Shown here piece by piece: positions 23,229-32,586 of a DNA stretch of 39,320 nucleotides. The notes beneath the pieces were generated by a model. The model was not told the DNA's origin, made no database searches, and saw only the letters and a program-made list of their open reading frames with translations. The DNA comes from Candidatus Rifleibacteriota bacterium. GTDB lineage: Bacteria > Muiribacteriota > Ozemobacteria > Ozemobacterales > Ozemobacteraceae. Where the stretch lies: the NCBI GenBank assembly GCA_015233155.1, contig JADFYG010000057.1, positions 1 through 39,320 of the forward strand. Direction: 5' to 3'. The first letter of the stretch is position 1; the number at the start of each line of letters is the position of its first letter. A program made the translations under genes and the position numbers.

Positions 23229-24647
23229 ATGAAGACTGTTGCCATCATCGGAGGCGGCTTGACCGGCTTAACGGCAGCCCTCGATCTCGCCGCAGGCGGA
23301 AGACGCGTAACGATTTTCGAAAAGGAGTCGGAGGCGGGAGGCCTTTGCCGGATGCTTCCCACTCTCGCCGGTCGTGACCCGGTGGAGCGTTTTTATCATC
23401 ATCTGTTTACATCCGATGTTGATGCGGTCAGACTTTTAGGCGAACTGGGACTGGGTGAATCTCTGGCCTGGATCCCACCGAAGAACGCCTTTTACAGGCA
23501 TGGGGTGTCGCATCCGTTTTCCGGACCGCTCGATTTGTTGAGGTTCCCGCCGGTTTCCCCTGCGCGAAGACTGCTCATGGGGCTGCATATTCTGAGTGCA
23601 CGCATGATCCGCGACTGGAGCAGCCTCGAAGACGAAACAGCCGCTTCGTGGGTGAGGCGTCACACTGGACGAGCAGTCTATAATGCTGTGTGGGGGCCTC
23701 TTCTGCGCGCAAAGTTCGGGGATGATGCAGATCGTATCTCCGCAGTCTGGCTCGCGAACAAGCTGAAACTACGGGGATCGAGTCAGAAAGTGGGAGCGGG
23801 AGGTGAATGTCTTGGCTATCCCCGGGGAGGTTTTGGGCGAATAATAGATAAACTGGTACAACACCTGGCCTCTTCTGACGCAAATGTTGATCTCCGGCTT
23901 TCGGAGTCAGTAGAGTTTGTAGAGCCACGCAACAGTGGCGGTTTTACCGTTTCAACCTCGCGCCGGGGCAACTCCACACCCGGGAATGAATCTCGGAGCA
24001 TATCCGGCTCTTTTCCGGGCAACAGATATGAGCAAAGCAGTCTTCCTCCAGGCAGCTCTTCACGGGGCGTCTACGAGTTCGATGAGGTGCTTTGCACGTT
24101 GTCACCATCCGCGTTTGCCGATCTGATGCCGGCCTTGCCCGCATCTACCCGCGCAGTATGGCGATCAATAAAATACCAGGCGAATTTGTGTCTGATGCTT
24201 GAACTTGATCGTTCGTTGTCACCCTTTTACTGGACGAGCGTCGCCGATCCCGGCTTTCCGTTTGTGGCGGTTATTGAACACACGAATCTGCTTCCGGTCG
24301 AATCATATGGTGCGCATATCGTCTATATTTCCAGATATCTTGATCCGGCTGATCCGTTGTTCGGCGCTTCGGACGAGGTCATTACCGACGTGTTTCTGGA
24401 AGGTGCCGGCCGTCTTTTTTCCACATTTAGTGAGGCTCGCGTGCTCTCGCGACGTCTGTCACGCGCCCGCTATGCGCAGCCGGTCGTGGTTCCGGGTTAT
24501 GGAAAGCTGGTTCCGCCGCTGAAAACACCTGTTGCCGGGGCCTATCTGTCCTCGATGGCACAGATCTTTCCCGAGGATCGCGGAGTCAACTATGCCATCC
24601 GCATGGGACGCCGTGTTGCCCGCATAATGGTGGAAGGCTCTGAATAA
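23229..24647 (+). CDS. FAD-dependent amine-oxidase/protoporphyrinogen-oxidase-like oxidoreductase
   Basis: This 472-residue flavoprotein has an N-terminal Rossmann dinucleotide motif (VAIIGGGLTGLTAALDLAAGGRRVTIFEKE), with Glu31 for the ribose and the GGLC motif typical of the amine-oxidase superfamily. FGDDADRISAVWLANKL and YPRGGFGRIIDKL are seen in NAD(P)/FAD proteins that sit in polysaccharide clusters. The C-terminal FAD motif is RGVNYAIRMGRRVA. The likely role is sugar or polyprenyl modification; the substrate is unknown. AAAGGA lies 5 bases before the ATG at 23229. It precedes the DUF2298 gene and a GT2 gene on the same strand and probably serves the same envelope glycan. Confidence 0.85.
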   Translation: MKTVAIIGGGLTGLTAALDLAAGGRRVTIFEKESEAGGLCRMLPTLAGRDPVERFYHHLFTSDVDAVRLLGELGLGESLAWIPPKNAFYRHGVSHPFSGPLDLLRFPPVSPARRLLMGLHILSARMIRDWSSLEDETAASWVRRHTGRAVYNAVWGPLLRAKFGDDADRISAVWLANKLKLRGSSQKVGAGGECLGYPRGGFGRIIDKLVQHLASSDANVDLRLSESVEFVEPRNSGGFTVSTSRRGNSTPGNESRSISGSFPGNRYEQSSLPPGSSSRGVYEFDEVLCTLSPSAFADLMPALPASTRAVWRSIKYQANLCLMLELDRSLSPFYWTSVADPGFPFVAVIEHTNLLPVESYGAHIVYISRYLDPADPLFGASDEVITDVFLEGAGRLFSTFSEARVLSRRLSRARYAQPVVVPGYGKLVPPLKTPVAGAYLSSMAQIFPEDRGVNYAIRMGRRVARIMVEGSE

Positions 24648-24689
24648 CCGGATAACCTGAAAATATGAAAACATGAATAACAGACACTA

Positions 24690-24835
24690 TAGCAAAATAG
24701 CATACAAAATTTTTCACAGAGTTCACAAAAACACACCGAGATACATTTTTGAAAACTCCACTTCTTAAAATATAATAAAAACCTCCGTGTCCTCTGTGCC
24801 TCTGTGAGAAAAAAATCTATTCCTTTGCTGGAGTG
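24690..24835 (-). repeat. intergenic hairpin repeat of the CTCTGTG type, copy A
   Basis: The arms TTTTTCACAGAGTTCACA ... CACCGAG and CTCCGTG ... CTCTGTGAGAAAAA form a long imperfect hairpin. A second copy, in the opposite orientation, is at 36432-36592. Both share AAGAAGTGGA near the centre and CTCTGTGAGAAA at the end. Confidence 0.65.
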
Positions 24836-24864
24836 TCGAAAAGTATGGACAAAGGTGTGCGGCA

Positions 24865-26967
24865 GTGAGCGCGTCAGCGGCAGCCTTAATCTGGTTGGGT
24901 GATTTTCCGTCTTTGTTTACCTGGTGGGCAGTGCTGTTCGTTATTGGTCTGCTTCACGCTCCTCTTTGCGCAAAACTTTTTGCTGATTGGCCCGATCGCG
25001 GATATCCATTTGCCAAGCCGCTTGGCATATTACTTGGAGGGTACTGTAGCTGGCTTCTTGCCTCCCTGGGAATCGTACCGTTCGGCCGCGTTTCGGCGAT
25101 CTGCATTACGCTTATTATTGGTGTGGTATTGTTGCGAACCCCCGAATCACGGAAATCACTCCTTGAACTGGTGCAGGAGCATCGACGGACCCTGCTGATG
25201 CGTGAGCTTGCCTTTTTTGCGTTGCTCGTTATCTTTGCGTTCATACGCGGTCAGAATCCCGATACGCTGGGCCTCGAAAAATTCATGGATTTCGGCTTCG
25301 TCAACGCCTGTTTGCGGTCGCCGACAATGCCGCCTCCGGATCCATGGTTTGCGGGGGCGACGATCAATTACTACTACTATGGGCATTTTATCGCCGCCTG
25401 GTTGATTCACCTGAGCGGAGTCGCATCAGAAGTGGGGTACAACCTCATGATGGGGACTCTTTTCGTCTTCACCTGCACTTTAACGTTTTCGCTCGCGTTG
25501 GCCATGGCTGAAAGCGTCTTCGGATCAGACCTTCGCGGAGCGCGCGTTGCTGCCGGCCTTGTTGCTGCCGCTATGGCTGCGTTCGGCGGAAATTTTCACG
25601 CTTTCTGGAAATGGTTTCTTCCGCTGATCGGATTGCCATTTGCCGCTTCGAAAAGCTTCTATTTCCCGGATTCAACGCGCTTTATCGGGTATGACCCGCC
25701 CGTCGACGACAAGACCATTCATGAGTTTCCATTTTATTCGTTCGTAGTTTCAGATCTGCATGGGCACGTGTCGAATCTGCCTTTCGTACTTTTATTCTGC
25801 GCTCTCTTGTTTGCCGGCTGGCGCCGATATGAAGGGAAGTTTTCGGCGATTCCTTTGTGGCCGTTCTTTCCTCTGTTTGCGCTCCTCTTCGCCGTTTTTT
25901 CGATGACCAACATGTGGGATGTGCCCATCTATTTGCTGATGCTGGGTTTTGCGGCTGCGTTCTCTTTTTCGAAGGGGTGCGGAGGGGCTATTGCGACAAG
26001 GGCGGCTGTGATATTTTTAGGATTTCCCGCGCTTGCATCGCCATTTACGCGGGCGTTCAAGAACTTTTCCCATGGTGTCGGCCTGACGTTTACGCATACT
26101 CCGGTTGTTCAATTTTTGGTGTTATGGGGCGGCCACCTGTTTTTCGCCGTCGTATTTCTGGTCTGGTTTTTCAGACCGGGAGAAGGCGGATTCCGGCCCA
26201 TGGAAAGATTTCGTGATGCTGTTCCGGCTGATCGTTTTTGTCTCGTGTTGATTGCGACAGCGGTTTGTCTGCTTGCTATTCCCGAAATCGTCTACGTCAA
26301 GGACATCTATGGCCGCACATTCCATCGCGCGAATACGATGTTCAAGCTTACCTATCAGGCATTTCTGCTGCTGTGCATTGTTGCAGGGTTCGTGTTCGAA
26401 CGGATTCCGCGTGCGGTGTCGCGGCCTGTCGTCACCTGGTGTGTGCGGGCAGCCTTTTCCTTTATGTTCGCTGCTTTACTTTTATATGCGATTCCTGCGT
26501 TGCCGCAATTTTACGGTGGAATCTCTCTCAGCGGATACAAGGGGCTGGATGGACTTCGATTCATGCGGATGCAGCAGTCCGGCGATGCCGAGGCTGTCGA
26601 GTGGCTGAGGGCGAATGCCGTCGGGCAGCCTGCTATCCTGGAAGCCAATGGAGATAGCTACACTGATTATGGACGGATTTCCATGGCAACGGGGCTTCCA
26701 ACACCTTTGGGCTGGTTCGTTCACGAATGGCTCTGGCGGGGAGGAAGCGAACCTGCCTCGGCGCGCGCCACTGATGTTGATACAATGTACCGGCTGGAAA
26801 ATGCGAAATTAGTTCGGGAATTATTGAGAAGATACGGCATTAGATATATCATTGTCGGTGATCTCGAACGTCAGAAGTTTCCACAGTTTAAACTCGACGA
26901 GTTCAATGCACAGTTTCAGAAGGTTTTTGATTTCAAGGGAACGAGGATTTTCGCGTGTCCGAATTAG
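24865..26967 (+). CDS. DUF2298-family polytopic membrane protein (Chlor_Arch_YYY)
   Basis: This 700-residue protein has at least twelve hydrophobic helices. It carries the hallmark of the DUF2298/YYY family: LGLEKFMDFGFVNACLRSPTMPPPDPWFAG, then INYYYYGHFIAAWL, and later EFPFYSFVVSDLHGHVSNLPF. The family is related in layout to membrane glycosyltransferases of the GT-C type with an early acidic loop. A role in moving sugars from polyprenyl phosphate is thus likely, though unproven. The C-terminal ~140 residues form a soluble domain (AVEWLRANAVGQPAILEANG ... YGIRYIIVGDLER). The start is GTG at 24865 with AAAGG 9 bases upstream. It overlaps the next gene, a polyprenyl-phosphate-type glycosyltransferase that could supply its donor, by 13 bases. 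Confidence 0.88.
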   Translation: MSASAAALIWLGDFPSLFTWWAVLFVIGLLHAPLCAKLFADWPDRGYPFAKPLGILLGGYCSWLLASLGIVPFGRVSAICITLIIGVVLLRTPESRKSLLELVQEHRRTLLMRELAFFALLVIFAFIRGQNPDTLGLEKFMDFGFVNACLRSPTMPPPDPWFAGATINYYYYGHFIAAWLIHLSGVASEVGYNLMMGTLFVFTCTLTFSLALAMAESVFGSDLRGARVAAGLVAAAMAAFGGNFHAFWKWFLPLIGLPFAASKSFYFPDSTRFIGYDPPVDDKTIHEFPFYSFVVSDLHGHVSNLPFVLLFCALLFAGWRRYEGKFSAIPLWPFFPLFALLFAVFSMTNMWDVPIYLLMLGFAAAFSFSKGCGGAIATRAAVIFLGFPALASPFTRAFKNFSHGVGLTFTHTPVVQFLVLWGGHLFFAVVFLVWFFRPGEGGFRPMERFRDAVPADRFCLVLIATAVCLLAIPEIVYVKDIYGRTFHRANTMFKLTYQAFLLLCIVAGFVFERIPRAVSRPVVTWCVRAAFSFMFAALLLYAIPALPQFYGGISLSGYKGLDGLRFMRMQQSGDAEAVEWLRANAVGQPAILEANGDSYTDYGRISMATGLPTPLGWFVHEWLWRGGSEPASARATDVDTMYRLENAKLVRELLRRYGIRYIIVGDLERQKFPQFKLDEFNAQFQKVFDFKGTRIFACPN

Positions 26968-27959
26968 TTAATAGAGTTCAGCCTGTTAAGGTTGGTGTAG
27001 AATTTACTGTCATAATGCCGGTTCTCAACGAGTGCCAAATATTGGCGGAAACATACCGTCGCGTTAAGAACGTGCTTTCGGCGCTCACCGTCGATCATGA
27101 GATTCTGTTCGTTGACGATGGCAGCACGGACGGTTCGACTGATATGCTCCATGCTCTGACCAGACGCGATTCCGCAGTGCGAGTGATGGTGTTGTCGCGT
27201 AATTTCGGACAGCAGGCGGCATATACCGCCGGTCTCGAATATGCGCGAGGGCGAGCGGTGATACTCCTGGATGCAGATCTCCAGGATCCTCCTGAGGTAA
27301 TCCCCGAAATGGTCAGGGAGTGGCGTAACGGGTATCAGGTCGTGTATGGCCATCGGGCGGAACGAAAGGGCGAAACCTGGTTCAAACGAGCGTCTGCCGC
27401 TATTTTCTATCGGTTACTGCGTCTTGTGGCTGGTGCGCACGCGCCTGTCGATGTCGGTGACTTCAAACTGCTCGATCGCAAGGTGGTCGAAGCGTTGAAT
27501 CGGTGTCCGGAGCGGTCGCGGTTTTTGCGCGGTCTGGTCTCCTGGATCGGATTCAGGCAGAAGGCTGTAGAATATGTTCGCGATGCGCGTTCCGCCGGAG
27601 AGACGAAATATTCATTATGGAAGATGGCGCGACTGTCCATTGATGCTTTTCTGGCCTCTTCGCGGGCACCGTTGCGAGTAGGCACGTGGTTTGGAGCAGT
27701 CATTGCTTTGATCGCATTTATCAAACGCCTTGTCGAACCGAATGACGATCGTTCCAGATCTCCTGTCCGGGAATCCACCGTTTTTTTGCTGCATGGATTG
27801 GGAATGCTGTGTCAGGGCCTTCTAGGTGAATATCTGTCCCAGGTATATCTGGAAACTCAGGGGCGGCCGCTTTACATAGTTTCCCAGGTGTGGGGCGATG
27901 CGTCTCCGCAGCGGTATCATCACCGGCGTCGTTCCCCGAATCCGCCGCGCCCTAAATAA
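26955..27959 (+). CDS. family 2 glycosyltransferase, polyprenyl-phosphate sugar synthase (GtrB/DPMS-like)
   Basis: This 334-residue enzyme has a GT-A domain: FTVIMPVLNECQILAETYRRV, EILFVDDGSTDGSTDML, LSRNFGQQAAYTAGLEYARG and the metal-binding ILLDADLQDPPEVIP. KYSLWKMARLSIDAF marks the polyprenyl-phosphate transferase group. Two C-terminal hydrophobic stretches end in LLGEYLSQVYLETQGRPLYIV, the usual GtrB end. The segment between them is more polar than usual (RLVEPNDDRSRSPVRES). It would load a sugar onto undecaprenyl phosphate, a donor for GT-C type enzymes such as the DUF2298 protein encoded just upstream. The GTG start has GAGG 8 bases before it and overlaps the preceding gene by 13 bases. 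Confidence 0.9.
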   Translation: MSELVNRVQPVKVGVEFTVIMPVLNECQILAETYRRVKNVLSALTVDHEILFVDDGSTDGSTDMLHALTRRDSAVRVMVLSRNFGQQAAYTAGLEYARGRAVILLDADLQDPPEVIPEMVREWRNGYQVVYGHRAERKGETWFKRASAAIFYRLLRLVAGAHAPVDVGDFKLLDRKVVEALNRCPERSRFLRGLVSWIGFRQKAVEYVRDARSAGETKYSLWKMARLSIDAFLASSRAPLRVGTWFGAVIALIAFIKRLVEPNDDRSRSPVRESTVFLLHGLGMLCQGLLGEYLSQVYLETQGRPLYIVSQVWGDASPQRYHHRRRSPNPPRPK

Positions 27960-27975
27960 AGGGGGTAGTGGCATA

Positions 27976-29107
27976 CTATACTCCTCGTTTGGCGCGGACT
28001 GCCCGATCGTAGACAGCTTCAGTGACGGTCGCGAATCTCTCCAGGGGGAAGTTGGCGACTGCGTGTTCCCGGGCCGAGTGGCCCATACGGATGCGCAGAG
28101 CAGGGTCGGCCATGAATCGCCCCAGACCTGCGGCGAGTGCTTCCCCGTCGCAGGGGGGGGCACAAAAAGCCTTGTTCGTCTTCGATAACGATTTCCGGAA
28201 TAACGCCGACGCTGGTCGTGACGACGGGTTTTCCGCAGGCCATGAACTCGAGTGCGGCCCGACAGTTGGCCTCGGAGCCCGTCGACGCGATCAATCCGAC
28301 GTCTATCGATGATATGATTGCCGGAAGATCGTAACGGCGATCAAAAGTGCGGATGTGGTCAGCCAGACCGAGGCGGGTGGCCTCCTGGCGAAGCCACGCA
28401 AATGTGCAGGAGTTTTCATAGCCGAGGAAGACCGCCAGAAAAGGAATCTTCATGGAAGCGACGCGCGCCAGCGCCGATAAAGCATATTCATGCCCCTTTA
28501 CCGGATCAAGTCTGGCTGTCATGCAGATTACTACGGTTTCCGGTGTTGCGCCGATCTCGGCTCGAAAGGCACGGGAGGGATCGGCTTCAGGCTTGAACCG
28601 GTTGATATCGATTGCGCCGTAGACTACGTCTATCTTGTCAGCGGGGAAGTCGAGAAGCTTTGTGCAGAGCCGTTTGTGAAGGCGACTGCTTACGATGATA
28701 TGGTCGGTCCACCGGTGATGGACATATCGGTTTATAAAGTGGCTCTTTGGCGGATCGATATCTCCGCGCGTGCGCACCACGGCCGCGTGTGGCGCAGCTT
28801 TACGGGCCATCATTCCCGCCATCCAGGCGCCTTCGTTGATATGACTGGATATTATGTCGGGTTGAAAATCTTTGAAGACAGTTTGCATGCGTTTCATGGC
28901 ATGCACGTAAAGAAGCGGATTTCTGTGGTTGAGACGTATCGTGTCATCGCACGGTATGCCGAGTCGGCGAGCCTCGTCGAGCGGCTTTCCCGGCTCGGTA
29001 AGTAACAGGATCTCGTGACCCAGACGCATGAGCCGCTCAGAGAGAGTGACGCAGTAGCTGGATGCGCCGCTCCAGTTGGGCGAATTCAGGATTTGAATAA
29101 TTTTCAT
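27976..29107 (-). pseudogene. family 4 glycosyltransferase, frameshifted at a C8 tract
   Basis: The GT-B protein reads well from MKIIQILNSPNWSGASSYC through the donor-site half (ICMTARLDPVKGHEYALSALA, GSEANCRAALEFMACGKPVVTT) to GFLCPP. At a run of eight C (minus strand; G at 28153-28160) the frame is lost, giving an Arg-rich non-homologous end at 28019. Reading seven C instead restores CDGEALAAGLGRFMADPALR and a normal family ending, with a stop at 27976. That stop is 17 bases from the convergent gene's end. The 1132-base span is one base over a multiple of three. This is either an assembly or sequencing error or a phase-variable switch. It overlaps the upstream GT2 gene by 4 bases (ATGA). 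Confidence 0.85.
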
Positions 29108-29904
29108 GGATGTGAAGACCTGTTGTCAGCCATCTCGATAAGTTTTGCATATGAAACCATGATCTGGAAAGCATCGCCAGCGGCTGCGATAAAGCCGGCC
29201 CAGCCGTCCCGGAATCCGCATCTGAGAACAAAACGTCTCAGGAACCGGCCTGCAGGGCGAGCGACGAAATAACGGAAGGCGGAAAGCGAGTTGGGCCTTA
29301 TTCCGGCGTTCATCCAGAAATTTGCCTGAAATGTGGCGTAGAAATCCATTTTGCGCAGATAAATCGAAAGGGTGGGGTAGGGGTGATGATCGAAAGGCTG
29401 TTCCAAAAGGCCGACTGTGCCGTCGACCTCAAGGCTTTCGTGTACGTGGCGGTTGGGAAATCTCGCCTTGTTCCGTTTGAAGAGCCGTAACTGCCGGTCG
29501 GGGTATTGCCCGCCGTGCAGGAGAGGGTGTCCGAAGAAATGATTCACGCGGGGAAGCCGGAAGGCTGCGTGACGGATGCCTTCCGGGTCTTTGGCAATGA
29601 CTTCGCGAATCTCGGCCGCTGTTGCTGCCGGAATGCGTTCATCGGGATCAAGGTAGAAGATCCAGTCAGTGTCGAGCTGGTCGAAGCCGAAAGACTTGTT
29701 TACGTTGAGGTTGGGGTTGTTGGGCCTGGAAAAAACCGTGACTTCGGGGTGCGAGGCTGCGATAGCGGCGGTATCGTCAGTCGACGCGCAGTCAACGACG
29801 ACGAGGCGGTCGGCGAAGGAAGCCGAGGCGAGAGCTTCCCCGATCATCGCGCCTTCGTTGTGGGCGATGAGAGAGATGCCCAGGGTAGGTGCTTTCGCCA
29901 GCAT
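29104..29904 (-). CDS. family 2 glycosyltransferase (WaaE/KdtX-like)
   Basis: This 266-residue cytoplasmic GT-A enzyme has LGISLIAHNEGAMIGEALASASF, RLVVVDCASTDDTAAIA and the metal-binding WIFYLDPDERIPAATA. GGQYPDRQLRLFKRNKARF, NRHVHESLEVDG and DFYATFQANFWMNAG are typical of the lipopolysaccharide-core WaaE/KdtX group. It probably adds a sugar to a lipid A core or other envelope glycan. A strong GGAGG ribosome site precedes the ATG. Its stop overlaps the start of the frameshifted GT4 gene by 4 bases, so the two are coupled and probably build the same glycan. Confidence 0.9.
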   Translation of the reverse strand: MLAKAPTLGISLIAHNEGAMIGEALASASFADRLVVVDCASTDDTAAIAASHPEVTVFSRPNNPNLNVNKSFGFDQLDTDWIFYLDPDERIPAATAAEIREVIAKDPEGIRHAAFRLPRVNHFFGHPLLHGGQYPDRQLRLFKRNKARFPNRHVHESLEVDGTVGLLEQPFDHHPYPTLSIYLRKMDFYATFQANFWMNAGIRPNSLSAFRYFVARPAGRFLRRFVLRCGFRDGWAGFIAAAGDAFQIMVSYAKLIEMADNRSSHP

Positions 29905-30102
29905 GATCCACCTCCACGGTGATTAAACTATGCATTCTGTAAACTCAGTTGTCAACTTTTTTGTAGCATCCGGCAATTATCCATTTGGGCGCTGGTGAGG
30001 ATCTCCAAGGGATTTTGCTGCGATGCCCTTGAAACACCCCCTTTCAATCAATATGTCTCGGTAAGAGTTTGAAACCATAAGCGCTTTCTCAGGAATAGAT
30101 TG

Positions 30103-30163
30103 TCATCTCGAACGAATGTGAGAGATCTCATAAATACAAGATTTCTCCCTTCGGTCGAAATGA
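30103..30163. repeat. inverted repeat of the TCATTTCGACCGAA type
   Basis: TCATCTCGAACGAATGTGAG then AGATCT (30103-30128) pairs imperfectly with AGATTTCTCCCTTCGGTCG then AAATGA (30139-30163). One half of the same repeat recurs at 37854-37880 (TCATTCCGAACGAATGTGAG). Similar intergenic repeats are widespread in environmental bacteria. No gene is supported in the rest of 29905-30386. Confidence 0.7.
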
Positions 30164-30386
30164 TAAAAATAGAATTTTGATGTTCAAGTAAGTGCGTATG
30201 GGGTTTGAACCACTCCCCTGGTTTTTGTATGCAAAATATCGTCAAAAGCCTGTTTGCATTCGTCCTATTCGACAGTTTTTCAATTACGTTCTCACTCAGA
30301 ACGTTGAGCATGATATACTTTACACGCATGGGGGCTCCCGGATCTTCGGCCCACATAACAAGAAAGAATCGGAGGAATTAACTCCA

Positions 30387-31142
30387 ATGCTGGAATTTTT
30401 GACGTTGCGTTTACGCAATGTACCTGTTAATCCGGAAACCGTTTTTGAACCTTTTCGTGATGAGGTGGTTGGGTTGCTGGGAGGAGATCTTTTGTCGTTG
30501 GCCGTATACGGAAGCGCGGCTTCGGGAGATTATGTTTACGGGCCGTCCAATATCAATATGGTATTCATCATGAAAACCATAACGGTGGCGCATCTCAAGG
30601 TTTTGGCACTTCCGATGGAAAGATGGATGGTGCGCGGCTTTGCTGCGCCCCGGATCTTCTCGCTTGTTGATCTGGAACGGTCACTCGATGTGTTTCCGCT
30701 TCTGTTCATGGATATTCGCGACAACCATCGCATGCTTTTTGGAACTGATCCTTTCGGTGCATTGCAGATTGATCGCTCGCTGTTACGCATTCAGGTCGAG
30801 CAGATGTTGAAGGGCCTGGTCACCGAGACCCGCACCGAGTTTCTTGCATCGGGCGAATCGCTGAGTAATTTTGAATCGATGATCACGCGGACTTTTGGTT
30901 CTGTGTTTCCGCTTTTACGTGCGTTGTTGTTTCTCAAGGGCAAGATGCCGTCGGTACGCAAGGAGGTAGTCGTTGCGATGGCCGAGGAAGAGTTCAGCCT
31001 TGATTCCGGGGTAATGACTGATGCTTTGCGTCACAAACTCGGAGTCATACGCCTGTCGCAGAAGCACCATCTCTTGGCATATTTCGAACGCTTCCTGGCA
31101 GCCATCGAGAAGCTTGCGGATATCGCAGATCGCATAGAATAG
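30387..31142 (+). CDS. nucleotidyltransferase-like protein with altered metal site
   Basis: This is a 251-residue soluble protein. The N-terminal part has the pol-beta nucleotidyltransferase pattern LLSLAVYGSAASGDYVYGPSNINMVFIMK, with GS at 42-43. The metal-binding D-x-D is N55-x-N57 instead, and the GSX-D spacing otherwise fits. The remaining ~190 residues are helical (FASGES region, LLRALLFLKGKMPSVRKEVV), as in substrate-binding domains of this superfamily. With both Asp residues replaced, catalysis is doubtful; it may only bind nucleotide or RNA. GGAGG precedes the ATG at 30387 by 11 bases; the longer open frame from 30192 runs through repeat sequence. A possible extended -10 (TGATATACT) lies at 30311. 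The next gene starts 10 bases after the stop. Confidence 0.7.
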   Translation: MLEFLTLRLRNVPVNPETVFEPFRDEVVGLLGGDLLSLAVYGSAASGDYVYGPSNINMVFIMKTITVAHLKVLALPMERWMVRGFAAPRIFSLVDLERSLDVFPLLFMDIRDNHRMLFGTDPFGALQIDRSLLRIQVEQMLKGLVTETRTEFLASGESLSNFESMITRTFGSVFPLLRALLFLKGKMPSVRKEVVVAMAEEEFSLDSGVMTDALRHKLGVIRLSQKHHLLAYFERFLAAIEKLADIADRIE

Positions 31143-31152
31143 AGATATATTC

Positions 31153-32586
31153 ATGACAACACCGAATTGGATCGATAACGCCAGGAAGCAGGTGGAACTC
31201 TTTAACGTGCAAGAGCTTCGGGCCGCTGGTTTGATTCCGAAAGGAAGTCTGTACTATCCCGCTATATACTATCCACCTATTCCGATGTTTGGAAGCAGTG
31301 ACGAAGCGTCAATGCTGAAAGATCTGAATTACGATGGATCGCGACATTCTTCAGTATATGTCCATATTCCTTTTTGCAGATCCAGGTGTACATATTGCCA
31401 CTGGACTGTAAACGTTGGCAGTACTGAACAGGAAATGGATGATTATTTGATTTCTATGGCAAGAGAAATGGTTCTATGGAAGGAGAAGGTTGGCATCCAA
31501 AAGATATATCCAAGTTCGATGCTCCTTGGTGGAGGGACCCCGACAGTACTTTCCGCGAAGCAGATCAACAACATGTTTCGTTCCTTCGAACCCAGTCTTG
31601 ACTTAACTAAATGCAAGCAAATCACGTGCGAAATGGAACCGGGCTCCATTCTTGGCGATGCCGGTATTGAAAAACTTCGGGTTCTAAAAGACAATGGCGT
31701 TACCCGGGTCTGTCTGGGTGTACAGGCGTTCGACGACCAGTCTCTGAAAGAGATGGGCCGGGTTCATTCATCAAAAGATGCAATGAATGCCATAGAGCAG
31801 GCTCGAAAGGTCGGCTTCAAAAGCGTTGCGATCGATCTTATATATGGTTATCCCGGTTGTACTTTGGAAAAATGGCTGTCGAGTCTTGAAACAGCCTTGG
31901 CTGTAGGTGTTGATGCGTTTCAGTTATACAGACTTCGCATTGTTCCTCATGGAGATAAAACCGGAGCCATAAAAAAGACATTTGAAACACATCCGGAATC
32001 ATTTCCGAGCGTTGAAGAGCTTTATGTAATGAAGCAGTTAGGGGCATTGATTGCCGGGAAAGGCGGGCTTAATGAGGTTTCCAGAAGATTATTCACCAGG
32101 GGGAGTGGTCATGCTTCCCAGTATCTGAAAGATCATACAGATAGGCTTGCCGATGTAATAGGGTTTGGCATTTCCTCCTGGTCCAATGTTCAGGGGCGCT
32201 TTTATCTCAATACAGGAGAAAGTCTGGTCAGATATTCGGAATATGTAAGCAGCGGAACTCTGCCTATAAATCGTGGCAAGGTCAGGACCATGGATGACGA
32301 ATCAAGATGGGCTGTAACGCTTTCTCTGAAGCATAATGGCTTGTTGAAAAAACGGTTTCGCGAGTTAACGGGGTTATCCGTAAGTGAGGTCTTCCCACGT
32401 CAAATTGAAAATCTGAAGAAGTATAATCTTATCAGCGAATCCGAAGATATGTTCAGTGTGACTCCACGAGGAGTGTTCTTTGCAGACGAAGTTGTGACGC
32501 AATTCTACAATCCGAAGTATCTTCCTTTTCCAAGATCATGCTACTCTGAGGGTGATTTGAACCCGTTTTCTTATGGTAATTCCTGA
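31153..32586 (+). CDS. HemN/HemW-like radical SAM enzyme
   Basis: This 477-residue protein carries the CxxxCxxC cluster motif as C75, C79, C82 in VHIPFCRSRCTYCHW, then LLGGGTPTVLS and CEMEPGS. RVCLGVQAFDDQSLKEMGR and VAIDLIYGYPG complete the HemN-type core. The C-terminal HemN domain (NRGKVRTMDDESRWAVTLSL) is present. Family members include heme chaperones and, in natural-product clusters, class C radical SAM methyltransferases. The CEMEPGS variant and a 65-residue N-terminal extension argue against a housekeeping oxidase. It heads a tight run with a DMT exporter, nitroreductase and PLP enzyme (overlaps or gaps of 31 bases or less), so a dedicated biosynthetic step is the better guess. Confidence 0.85.
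   Translation: MTTPNWIDNARKQVELFNVQELRAAGLIPKGSLYYPAIYYPPIPMFGSSDEASMLKDLNYDGSRHSSVYVHIPFCRSRCTYCHWTVNVGSTEQEMDDYLISMAREMVLWKEKVGIQKIYPSSMLLGGGTPTVLSAKQINNMFRSFEPSLDLTKCKQITCEMEPGSILGDAGIEKLRVLKDNGVTRVCLGVQAFDDQSLKEMGRVHSSKDAMNAIEQARKVGFKSVAIDLIYGYPGCTLEKWLSSLETALAVGVDAFQLYRLRIVPHGDKTGAIKKTFETHPESFPSVEELYVMKQLGALIAGKGGLNEVSRRLFTRGSGHASQYLKDHTDRLADVIGFGISSWSNVQGRFYLNTGESLVRYSEYVSSGTLPINRGKVRTMDDESRWAVTLSLKHNGLLKKRFRELTGLSVSEVFPRQIENLKKYNLISESEDMFSVTPRGVFFADEVVTQFYNPKYLPFPRSCYSEGDLNPFSYGNS

Noticed and set aside
26955..27959. A frameshift in the C-terminal membrane region of the GtrB-like gene
   Set aside because: The linker is unusually polar, but the frame stays open and the family ending GEYL...GRPLYIV is in the same frame; other frames show no better match.
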